This document shows positions 8,205 through 14,937 of a DNA stretch of 64,000 nt, one piece after another. The position numbers and the translations under genes were made by a program. The DNA lies in assembly GCA_035708085.1 (NCBI GenBank), contig DASSTE010000035.1:10071-74070 (forward strand), written 5' to 3'. Position 1 is the first letter of the stretch. Each line of letters begins with the position of its first letter. The stretch comes from DASSBR01 sp035708085 (GTDB lineage Bacteria > Pseudomonadota > Gammaproteobacteria > Natronospirales > DASSBR01). A model generated the notes under the pieces. It did not search any database. It was not told where the DNA came from and worked only from the letters and a program-made list of their open reading frames with translations.

Positions 8205-8924
8205 TCACAACTCGCTGTGCAGCCCGCACTCGCGCTGCAAGCCGAAGAAGCGGGTCTCCTCCTCGCGCATCCCCGGCTCCAGCGGCCGCGTCGTGTGCAC
8301 GTCGCCGATCGACACGTAGCCCTGCTCCCACAACGGGTGATACGGCAGCCGGTGGCGCCGCAGATACACCCACACGTCGCGGTTCGACCAATCGGCGATC
8401 GGATGCACCTTGTAGCGGCCGTTGCGGTATTCGACGTAGCGCGTGGCGCGCCGGCTGGTGGCCTGCACGCGGCGCAGCCCGGAAAACCAGGTGCCGGCGT
8501 CGAGGTCAGCCAGCGCGCGGCGCATCGGCTCGACCTTGTTGATGCGGTTGTAGCGGCGCAGGCCCGCGGTGCCCTGCTCCCATAACTTGCCGTAGCGCGC
8601 TTCCTGCCACGCGGGGCTGCGCGCCGGGCGGTACACGCGCAGGTTGAGCCGGAACCGCTCCGTCAGCCGGTCGACGAAGCGGTAGGTTTCAGCGAACAGG
8701 TAGCCGGTGTCGATCAGGATCACCGGGATGTTCGGCATGAGCCGCGTCAGCAGGTGCAGCGACACGGCGGCTTGCGCGCCAAAACTCGATGACAGCACGT
8801 GCGCGCCGGGCAGGTGCGTCAGCGCCCATGCAGCGCGCGCTTGCGCATCCAATCGTTCGAGTTGTTGATTAAGTGCCGGCAGTGGCGCCGGCGGCATGAT
8901 CGATAAGGCGGTGCAGTCATCCAT
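8205..8924 (-). CDS. cysH: Phosphoadenylylsulfate (PAPS) reductase
   Basis: 239 residues. Reduces PAPS to sulfite with thioredoxin or glutaredoxin in assimilatory sulfate reduction. The start at 8924 follows GAGGAGG at 6-nt spacing; the longer frame to 9038 lacks a ribosome site. The nucleotide-binding loop reads SSSFGAQ, and the C-terminal ECGLHSEL carries the single catalytic C233. The paired cysteines of iron-sulfur APS reductases are absent, so PAPS is the predicted substrate. The usual partners cysI and cysJ are not in the window. Confidence 0.92.
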   Translation of the reverse strand: MDDCTALSIMPPAPLPALNQQLERLDAQARAAWALTHLPGAHVLSSSFGAQAAVSLHLLTRLMPNIPVILIDTGYLFAETYRFVDRLTERFRLNLRVYRPARSPAWQEARYGKLWEQGTAGLRRYNRINKVEPMRRALADLDAGTWFSGLRRVQATSRRATRYVEYRNGRYKVHPIADWSNRDVWVYLRRHRLPYHPLWEQGYVSIGDVHTTRPLEPGMREEETRFFGLQRECGLHSEL

Positions 8925-9054
8925 GGTTGTCCTCCTCGTATGGAACACCGTAACCGGCACCACCGCGTTCAGTGCGGACGCACCGCACAGAAAATCGGTC
9001 CGGTATATGACCCGTTGCAGAACCGGAAGTTCGATCACGCTTTACTCCAAAAAC

Positions 9055-9070
9055 GAGAATCATTATCATT
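9055..9070. promoter_or_regulatory. Fur box upstream of the iron module
   Basis: GAGAATCATTATCATT matches the Fur consensus core GATAATCATTATC at 12 of 13 positions and is a typical imperfect palindrome. It ends 8 nt before the ATG at 9078, so bound Fur would block initiation of the operon. No convincing Shine-Dalgarno is left between the box and the ATG. Confidence 0.8.
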
Positions 9071-9077
9071 TCGGTTC

Positions 9078-10514
9078 ATGAGCACCGCCAGCCGCCGCCT
9101 GCACGACATTCCGGTCCGCGTCGAATCGCCGCGGCAGGGGCCACGCGCGAAGGCAGTCGAGCGTTTCGTCGTGCGCCATCGCGACCTGCTGGCGTGGATT
9201 CACGTCGGCATGTTCGTCGGCTTCATGGTGCTGCTGATCGTGCCGCTGTTGCTGCCGCTGCCGGGCGATAAAGCCACCATCTTCAACAATTTCACCCGCT
9301 TCGCGAACTACCTGATCTGGGGACTGTGGTTCCCGCTGGTGTTCGTATCGGTGATCTTCGCCGGCCGCCTGTGGTGCGGCGTGCTCTGCCCGCTCGGCGC
9401 GGCGTCGGAATGGGCCAACGGGATCGGCCTCAAGCGCCCGGTGCCGCGCTGGGTGCGCTGGCGCGGCACGCCGATCGTCAGCTTCATGTTCATCACGATT
9501 CTCGGCCAGACGGTCGGCGTACGCGACTACGCAACGGCGATCGCCGAAGTATTCGGCTTTACGTTCGTCGGCGCGATTCTGCTCGGCCTGATGTACGGCC
9601 AGGGCAAACAGAAGCGCGCCTGGTGCCGGCACATGTGCCCGATCGGCCTGATGCTGGGCGTGTTTTCGCGTCTCGGCGCGGTGCAGCTCTGGCCCAAGCG
9701 CAAACGCGCGGGCGGCGACGCATACGCGAACAAGGGCGTGTGCCCGACGATGATCGACATCAACCGCAAGGAAGAGTCGCGCCACTGCATCCAGTGTTTT
9801 CGTTGCGTGCACCCGGGCAAGCGCGGCGGGCTGAAAATGCTGTTTCGCCGTCCCGGCGAGGAAGTCGCGCGCATCCGCCACCACAACCCGAACGCGGCGG
9901 AAATCTGGTTTTTGTTTCTCGCCACCGGCGTGTCGCTGGGCGGCTTTCTGTGGCTGGTGATGCCGCAATACCAGGCGCTCCGGCAGATGGTCGGCGTCTG
10001 GGCGATCAACCACGGCTGGTACTGGATCGGCACGTCCGGTCCGGCGTGGCTGATGTCGGTGCACCCGGCGGCGCGCGAAGTGTTCACCTGGCTCGACTTT
10101 TTCATGATCGTCGGGGTGATGCTCGGCTGCGCGGTGGTGCTGACCGCCGTGCTGACGATCTGCACGTCCATCTCCGCACGCATCGCCGGCTGGCTGGGCG
10201 CCGACGGCACGCCGTGGCAGCGGTTTGTCGAACTGGCGTATCAGTACATGCCGGTAGCGATGGTGTCGCTGGTGATCGGCCTCGGCGGCGACCTGTTTCA
10301 GTCGTTCGAGCTGGCGGGCGTGAGCGCCACTATGGTGGCGGCGATCAAGGCGCTGCTGTTTGCCGGCAGTCTCGCCTGGAGCATCGGCTTGGGCCATCGC
10401 CTCGCCGGCACGCAAGGTCTCGCCGGCGCGCGCCGCTGGGTCGCGCTCGCGCCGTGCGTGATCGGCAGCCTGATGATTGGACTGGCGTGGTGGCCGGCCA
10501 TTTTCGGCGTTTGA
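9078..10514 (+). CDS. Membrane polyferredoxin, FtrD/NapH-like, iron-uptake electron carrier
   Basis: 478 residues with about ten hydrophobic segments. Cysteine clusters typical of NapH/NosR/FtrD membrane ferredoxins are present: WCGVLCPLG, WCRHMCPIG, and KGVCP with HCIQCFRCVHP, together enough for one or two [4Fe-4S] clusters. The ATG at 9078 was chosen because the Fur box lies directly upstream and the extension to 8940 has no family-like content. In Bordetella, FtrD works with the P19-like FtrA, the cupredoxin FtrB and the permease FtrC in ferrous iron uptake. Here the next gene is FtrA-like, but no FtrB or FtrC is found. Role in iron acquisition is inferred from family, Fur box and neighbour. 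Confidence 0.82.
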   Translation: MSTASRRLHDIPVRVESPRQGPRAKAVERFVVRHRDLLAWIHVGMFVGFMVLLIVPLLLPLPGDKATIFNNFTRFANYLIWGLWFPLVFVSVIFAGRLWCGVLCPLGAASEWANGIGLKRPVPRWVRWRGTPIVSFMFITILGQTVGVRDYATAIAEVFGFTFVGAILLGLMYGQGKQKRAWCRHMCPIGLMLGVFSRLGAVQLWPKRKRAGGDAYANKGVCPTMIDINRKEESRHCIQCFRCVHPGKRGGLKMLFRRPGEEVARIRHHNPNAAEIWFLFLATGVSLGGFLWLVMPQYQALRQMVGVWAINHGWYWIGTSGPAWLMSVHPAAREVFTWLDFFMIVGVMLGCAVVLTAVLTICTSISARIAGWLGADGTPWQRFVELAYQYMPVAMVSLVIGLGGDLFQSFELAGVSATMVAAIKALLFAGSLAWSIGLGHRLAGTQGLAGARRWVALAPCVIGSLMIGLAWWPAIFGV

Positions 10515-10541
10515 ACGCGCTTTTTGCGAGGAGTACTCCAA

Positions 10542-11081
10542 ATGAAAAATATCCCGGCCCGCCTGGCCGCTGTATCGCTTGCGCTGCTGGTGGCTGCGCC
10601 GGCCTTCGCCGCCGAACATCGTATCGGCGGCGAGCCGATCCTCAAGAACGGCCTGATCGTTTCCGCCGTTTACCTGCAGCCGGTACACATGGCGCCGATG
10701 CTTCCCGGGATGGACGCGGCAAAGACGGACGTGCATCTCGAAGCCGACATTCACGCCGACAAGAACAACCCGCAGGGGTTCAATCCAGGGGCCTGGATGC
10801 CGTATTTGACGATCACCTACCACATCACCAAGAAAGGCAGCGACTGGGATGCGTTCGGCAAGTTCATGCCGATGGTCGCGAACGACGGGCCGCACTACGG
10901 CGCCAACGTGAAGCTCGACGGTCCCGGCAAGTATCACCTGGCCTACCGCATCCTGCCGCCGCCCTACGCCGGGTTCTTCCGGCATACCGACAAGGAAACC
11001 GGCGTTGCCGAGTGGTGGAAGCCGTTTACGGTGAATTGGGATTTCGTATACGTGGGAGTGGGCAAGAAAGGCGGTTATTAA
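10542..11081 (+). CDS. Periplasmic iron-transport protein, P19/Tp34/FtrA family
   Basis: 179 residues with a signal peptide (MKNIPARLAAVSLALLVAAPAFAA). A good ribosome site (GAGGAG) precedes the ATG. Family hallmarks are VHMAPM, the HLEADIHAD stretch (Glu/Asp/His metal ligands) and FFRHTD. P19-like proteins bind copper and a second metal site and assist ferric or ferrous iron import across the inner membrane. It sits 27 nt after the polyferredoxin and is thus in the same Fur-controlled operon. Confidence 0.87.
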   Translation: MKNIPARLAAVSLALLVAAPAFAAEHRIGGEPILKNGLIVSAVYLQPVHMAPMLPGMDAAKTDVHLEADIHADKNNPQGFNPGAWMPYLTITYHITKKGSDWDAFGKFMPMVANDGPHYGANVKLDGPGKYHLAYRILPPPYAGFFRHTDKETGVAEWWKPFTVNWDFVYVGVGKKGGY

Positions 11082-11101
11082 AATAAAAAAGCCTCCCTAA
11101 C

Positions 11102-12241
11102 ATGCCTTTAGCAAGACGAGCCGGCCGGGCGGCGCTGCTTTTCACCTTCGCCGCATTCTGCTGTGCCGCGCAGGCGTATGCCGACCCTGATCCGATCGAC
11201 TTCGGCGCCGATTACACGCAGGACTTTCTCTACAACGCGGCCGGCGGCCTCAACCGCGGTGGCGGCGCGCCCGGCATCGTCCACTTCAACGGCACGTTCG
11301 ATAGCGGAAGTGGCAATGTTGTCTACGCTGACATGCTCGGCACGTTCGGCGGCTCGATTTCGAACCAGGTCGGCGACCGGCAGGGCGTCTCCAACGTCGC
11401 CGCGCACAACACATTCAAGCTCTACAAAGCCTGGTACCAGCATTCGTTCGGCGCGTCCGGCGTCAGCGCCCGGCTGGGGCTGCAGGATTACGCGGCGCTG
11501 TTCAACATGCTCGGCCCGGCGCAGTTGTTTCTCAACAGTTCGTTCGGCACCGATCCGACCATTTCGCAGGTCGCACCGAGCATTTTCCCGACGACCGCGC
11601 TCGGCGCGGTCGTGCGCTGGCAGTCCGCGAGCGGCTTCTACGCGATGGGCGGCGTGTACGACGGCGTGCCGGGCGAGCCCGGCCACCCGGCCGGCACACA
11701 CATCGCGTGGCATTCGCATGACGGTGCGTTTTCGGCGCTCGAACTCGGCCTGGCCGCCAATACGCAACGGCCTTGCAAAGTGGCCGTTGGCGGCTGGTAT
11801 CGCAGCACCGATTACGTCGACGCATTGGGCCGGCCGCGCAGCAGCGACGGCGGTGTGTATGCGATCGGCTCGGTACGCGTCGCCGGCGGCCCCGCGAGAC
11901 CGGCGACGTCGCTGTTTCTGCAAGTCGGCCGCGCGCGCGGCGACCGTAACCCGCTGCATGGCTACGTCGGCGCGGGTGTTACCGTCGCCGGCCCGATAGC
12001 CGGCCGGCCCGACGATACCTTCGGCTTCGGTGTCGCCCGCGCCGCCACGAGCGACCTGTTCCGACGCGTCACGGCGGCCCCGGCCGCGGCGGAAACGGCG
12101 ATCGAACTGAGCTATCAGGCGGTGCTGACGCCGCGTTTCGTGCTCCAGCCGGACGTGCAGTACGTCGTTCATCCGGGCGGCACCGAGCGCATCGACAATG
12201 CGTGGGTCATCGGAATGCGCGTGGCTTACGAGTGGCCGTGA
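11102..12241 (+). CDS. Outer-membrane porin, carbohydrate-selective OprB-like
   Basis: 379 residues with a signal peptide ending near AYA-DP. The body has alternating beta-strand character (LYKAWYQHSF, SARLGLQDYAALFNM, SGFYAMGGVYDG) and ends on an aromatic-containing strand (VAYEWP), as in OprB-type barrels. It starts 20 nt after the P19-like gene, so it is probably the third gene of the Fur-box operon, although no clear Shine-Dalgarno is seen. OprB members classically pass sugars. A function in metal or metal-chelate passage is suggested only by context. Confidence 0.75.
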   Translation: MPLARRAGRAALLFTFAAFCCAAQAYADPDPIDFGADYTQDFLYNAAGGLNRGGGAPGIVHFNGTFDSGSGNVVYADMLGTFGGSISNQVGDRQGVSNVAAHNTFKLYKAWYQHSFGASGVSARLGLQDYAALFNMLGPAQLFLNSSFGTDPTISQVAPSIFPTTALGAVVRWQSASGFYAMGGVYDGVPGEPGHPAGTHIAWHSHDGAFSALELGLAANTQRPCKVAVGGWYRSTDYVDALGRPRSSDGGVYAIGSVRVAGGPARPATSLFLQVGRARGDRNPLHGYVGAGVTVAGPIAGRPDDTFGFGVARAATSDLFRRVTAAPAAAETAIELSYQAVLTPRFVLQPDVQYVVHPGGTERIDNAWVIGMRVAYEWP

Positions 12242-12243
12242 CA

Positions 12244-12272
12244 TTGCGTTTGCGCGCGCCCGCTTCTACGAT
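12244..12272 (+). promoter_or_regulatory. Candidate promoter of the ArsR-family gene
   Basis: TTGCGT (12244-12249), 17 bp, TACGAT (12267-12272). The predicted start point falls at or next to the ATG at 12279, and no ribosome site is visible, so the RNA may be leaderless. The assignment is by eye. Confidence 0.4.
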
Positions 12273-12278
12273 TTACCC

Positions 12279-12647
12279 ATGAGCGCCGAGGCCGCCAATG
12301 ACGCCGAGATCTGCGATGTGCGCGTACTGCACCAGGACGCCGTCACGCAGACGCGGCGCGCGTTGCCCGACGATACCCTCCTCGCCAACACCGCCGAGCT
12401 TCTGAAGCTGCTGTCCGACCCGACGCGCATCCGCGTGTTAAGCGCGCTGCGCGTATGCGAGCTGTGCGTCTATGATCTGGCGGCGGTGCTCGGCATGAGC
12501 GAGTCGACCGTGTCACACCAGTTGCGCGTACTGCGCGCAGCGCGGCTGGTGCGGCATCGCAAGGAAGGCCGCCACGTGTTTTACCGCCTCTCGGACGAGC
12601 ACGTGTTTTCGATTCTCGATGCGGCCCGCGATCACACGCAGGAATAA
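12279..12647 (+). CDS. ArsR/SmtB-family metal-sensing repressor
   Basis: 122 residues. Winged-helix core with LLKLLSDPTRIRVLSAL, the alpha-3 segment ELCVYDLAAVL, recognition helix SESTVSHQLRVLR and the wing RHRKEGRHVFYRL. Possible metal ligands are Cys in the N-terminal EICDVRVLH and in RVCELC (CadC/CmtR-like site), plus the C-terminal DEHVFS...ARDHTQE pattern of the alpha-5 zinc site. It should therefore sense Zn, Cd or a similar ion. A matching operator lies 48 nt downstream, in front of the CDF exporter gene, which makes that exporter its likely target. The start at 12279 is the first ATG matching the family N-terminus. Confidence 0.88.
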   Translation: MSAEAANDAEICDVRVLHQDAVTQTRRALPDDTLLANTAELLKLLSDPTRIRVLSALRVCELCVYDLAAVLGMSESTVSHQLRVLRAARLVRHRKEGRHVFYRLSDEHVFSILDAARDHTQE

Positions 12648-12652
12648 AATCC

Positions 12653-12689
12653 GTCATGCCAGCGAAGGCTGAACCTTTGCTGGCATGAC
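12653..12689. repeat. Perfect 11-bp inverted repeat downstream of arsR
   Basis: GTCATGCCAGC (12653-12663) and GCTGGCATGAC (12679-12689) pair around a 15-nt loop. It may end the arsR transcript. It belongs to the same loose family as 4161-4184. Confidence 0.65.
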
Positions 12690-12694
12690 GAGAA

Positions 12695-12716
12695 CATATG
12701 AACACCTGCTCATATG
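12695..12716. promoter_or_regulatory. ArsR/SmtB-type operator before the CDF gene
   Basis: CATATGA (12695-12701) and TCATATG (12710-12716) are perfect 7-bp inverted arms spaced by 8 bp. The longer ATATGAAC...TCATAT pattern is the usual operator of SmtB/CzrA-type repressors. It lies upstream of GATAAT (12720-12725), a fair -10, so bound repressor would sit between the -35 and -10 regions. Confidence 0.75.
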
Positions 12717-12731
12717 AGCGATAATAGCGCA

Positions 12732-13634
12732 ATGCCTCACAGCCACAGCCACGACCGCACCAGCGAGAGCCGCCTGTTCTGGACGATGGTGTTGCTGGGC
12801 GTATTCGTCGCGATCGAGTTCCTGGGCGGCGTTTATGCGAATTCGCTGGCGCTGATGGCCGACTCCGGCCACCAGCTCGCCGACACCGCATCGCTGGCGC
12901 TCGCGTGGTACGCGGCGCGCGCCGCCGGCAAGCCCGCGACCGCCGAGCATTCGTTCGGCTATCATCGCTTCCAGGTGCTCGCCGCGCTGATCAACGGCGG
13001 CGTACTGATCGCGCTGTCGGTCTGGATCGTCGTCGAGGCGGTTACGCGCTTCATCACTCCCGAGGGAGTGCACGGCGCGCTGATGCTGGCGGTCGCGGTC
13101 GTGGGCCTCATCGTCAATGTAATCGCGTTCTTCATCCTGAACAGCGGCGACCGCACCAGCCTCAACATCCGTGCGGCGATCCTGCACGCGCTCGGCGACC
13201 TGCTCGGCTTCGCGGGCGCGATTGCGGCGGCGCTGATCATCATGTGGGCCGGCTGGATGTTTGCCGATCCGATCCTGTCGGTAATCGTCGCCGTGCTGAT
13301 CGTCCGCGGCGCATGGCGGCTGTGGCGCGAGTCGTGGCACATCCTGATGCAGGGCCGCCCGCCGCACATTGATCCGCGCGAGGTGCGCGAGGTCATCCCG
13401 CGCGAAGTGCCCGAGGTCGCGAACGTCCACCACGTGCATGCGTGGTCGCTGACCGAATCACAGGCGATGGTGACGCTGCACGCGTGCGTGCCGGGCAACG
13501 TCGATCAGGACGAGGTCATCGCCCGCATTCGCGTCTGGCTGGAAAAACGCTTCGACGTGCATCACAGCACGATCCAGATCGAGCACGGCGCGTGCATCGA
13601 CGGGCGCTGCAAGATCAGCAAAGAGGAACACTGA
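12732..13634 (+). CDS. CDF-family zinc/cadmium efflux protein (CzcD/ZitB-like)
   Basis: 300 residues from MPHSHSHD, with six membrane segments and a cytoplasmic C-terminal domain rich in His (VANVHHVHAWSL). The transport site has the zinc-type HD-HD arrangement: GHQLADT in segment II and HALGD in segment V. It exports Zn2+ or Cd2+ in exchange for protons. An ATG at 12714 would add six residues but lies inside the operator; the ATG at 12732 is 6 nt beyond the candidate -10, so a leaderless start is possible. Neither ATG has a clear ribosome site. The ArsR-family gene just upstream is the probable regulator. Confidence 0.9.
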   Translation: MPHSHSHDRTSESRLFWTMVLLGVFVAIEFLGGVYANSLALMADSGHQLADTASLALAWYAARAAGKPATAEHSFGYHRFQVLAALINGGVLIALSVWIVVEAVTRFITPEGVHGALMLAVAVVGLIVNVIAFFILNSGDRTSLNIRAAILHALGDLLGFAGAIAAALIIMWAGWMFADPILSVIVAVLIVRGAWRLWRESWHILMQGRPPHIDPREVREVIPREVPEVANVHHVHAWSLTESQAMVTLHACVPGNVDQDEVIARIRVWLEKRFDVHHSTIQIEHGACIDGRCKISKEEH

Positions 13635-13685
13635 ATGCGGCCGTGGTAGCATCATGCCATCGGAACAGGAAGCCGGAGTTCAAGA

Positions 13686-14450
13686 ATGAAAAGACCCGTC
13701 AAGATGATCATCGGCGTCGTCATCGCCATCCTGATCGTTCTCGGCATCATCTTCTGGCTGGTCTGGGCGAGCCGCAACACCATTATCGCGAGCGCGATTG
13801 AAAACTACGGGCCCAAGCTGACCGGCACGTCCGTGAGTGTCGGCAAGGTGGACCTGTCGCTTGGCAACGGCACGGTCGAGCTGCATAACCTGACGATCGG
13901 CAACCCGCAGGGATACCACTCTCCTTACGCGCTCAAGCTCAAGGACATCAAGATCGGCCTCGAACTCTCGTCGTTGACGAGCAACACCATCGTCATGAAT
14001 GAAGGCATCGTCGACAGCGCAAGCGTCAACGCCGAATTCCAGAACGGCAAAAGCAACCTGCAGCAGATCATGGACAATCTGCAGCAGTTCATCGGGCCGT
14101 CCAGGCCCAACCCGCAGCAGCCGGCAACGCAGAAGAAATTCATCGTCAAGACGGCGCGTTTCACCAACGGCCACGCGGCGCTGATGCTCGACAAGGCGAA
14201 TGTGAATCGCTCGGTCGCCATTCCGGAGATCTCGATCCACGACATCGGCGTCAAGACGAACGGTGTCGATGCGGCCGAACTCGCGCGCCAGTTGCTGCAA
14301 CCGGTGATCCAGCGGGTGCTGGACGAGGCGCGCGGCCAGGTGAAACAGAAGGCGGAAAAAGCGCTGCAAAAGAAGGAAAACGAGCTGAAGCAGAAAGCAA
14401 AGAAGAAGCTGCAGGACAGGCTCAAGCAGCTCGGCCAGCCGCCGGCATAG
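13686..14450 (+). CDS. AsmA-like membrane-anchored protein of unknown function
   Basis: 254 residues. One N-terminal membrane helix (VKMIIGVVIAILIVLGIIFW) is followed by a periplasmic beta-rich part resembling AsmA/DUF748 proteins (GTSVSVGKVDLSLGNGTVELHNLTI). From about residue 200 on there is a lysine- and glutamate-rich amphipathic helix or coiled coil (KQKAEKALQKKENELKQKAKK). CCGGAG upstream supports the start. AsmA-like proteins take part in lipid transport or outer-membrane biogenesis; nothing here fixes the role. It stands alone between the CDF and BlaI genes. Confidence 0.65.
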   Translation: MKRPVKMIIGVVIAILIVLGIIFWLVWASRNTIIASAIENYGPKLTGTSVSVGKVDLSLGNGTVELHNLTIGNPQGYHSPYALKLKDIKIGLELSSLTSNTIVMNEGIVDSASVNAEFQNGKSNLQQIMDNLQQFIGPSRPNPQQPATQKKFIVKTARFTNGHAALMLDKANVNRSVAIPEISIHDIGVKTNGVDAAELARQLLQPVIQRVLDEARGQVKQKAEKALQKKENELKQKAKKKLQDRLKQLGQPPA

Positions 14451-14478
14451 CCAACTGCGGATAGATCAACATTTCCTC

Positions 14479-14522
14479 TTGACAATCGCCGATTCGCCGT
14501 CTACTGTTGATGCATCAACAGT
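14479..14522 (+). promoter_or_regulatory. Promoter and BlaI-type palindromic operator of the M56/HEAT operon
   Basis: A consensus -35 TTGACA (14479-14484) is followed after 17 bp by a poor -10 TACTGT (14502-14507). The -10 lies inside a perfect 20-bp palindrome, arms ACTGTTGATG (14503-14512) and CATCAACAGT (14513-14522). A repressor bound there would occlude the promoter. It precedes a BlaI-family gene, so autorepression is the natural reading. Confidence 0.8.
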
Positions 14523-14542
14523 TAGACCCGGATGAATCGAGT

Positions 14543-14935
14543 ATGAACCAGGCCCTGCACGCCAAACTCGGGCGGCGCGAAAGCCAGATCATGGACATCG
14601 TCTACCGCGAAGGCGAAGCCACCGCGGAGTCGATTCGCGAAGCGCTGCCCGCGCCCCAGCCGTCGAATTCTTCAGTGCGCTCAATGCTGCGACTGCTGGA
14701 AGACAAGGGGCATCTCGCCCACCGCCGCGACGGGCGGCGCTTCATCTATCGCCCCAGCGTACCGACGAAGCGCGCGCGCCGCTCGGCGCTCAACCACCTC
14801 GTGGACACTTTTTTCGGCGGCTCGACGCGAACGGCCGTCGCGACGCTGTTGTCGATGCGCGCATCGAAGCTGTCGGAAGCGGAACTGACCGAGTTGTCCG
14901 AACTCATCGACCAAGCCAAACGGAAGGAGAAATGA
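14543..14935 (+). CDS. BlaI/MecI-family transcriptional repressor
   Basis: 130 residues from MNQALHAKLGRRE. The ATG at 14507 is upstream of the predicted start point and inside the operator, so it is rejected. Winged-helix features are LGRRESQIMDIVYREGEATAESIREAL, SSVRSMLRLLEDKGHLAHRRDGRRFIYRP and a C-terminal dimerisation part ending DQAKRKEK. BlaI proteins block their own operon until cleaved after a signal from a membrane M56 protease, which is the next gene. The usual target is beta-lactam resistance, but no beta-lactamase or PBP is seen here. Confidence 0.9.
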   Translation: MNQALHAKLGRRESQIMDIVYREGEATAESIREALPAPQPSNSSVRSMLRLLEDKGHLAHRRDGRRFIYRPSVPTKRARRSALNHLVDTFFGGSTRTAVATLLSMRASKLSEAELTELSELIDQAKRKEK

Positions 14936-14937
14936 TC

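Noticed and set aside
9066..10985. 639-codon minus-strand open frame over the polyferredoxin and P19 genes
   Set aside because: His/Arg/Gln-rich with no domain features; spans two real genes and their gap.
9326..11086. 586-codon plus-strand open frame overlapping the polyferredoxin
   Set aside because: Frame shadow, Arg-rich, no recognisable family; the other frame has membrane helices and Cys clusters.
14507..14542. BlaI start at the ATG at 14507
   Set aside because: It lies in the operator and upstream of the expected transcript start; the family N-terminus begins at 14543.
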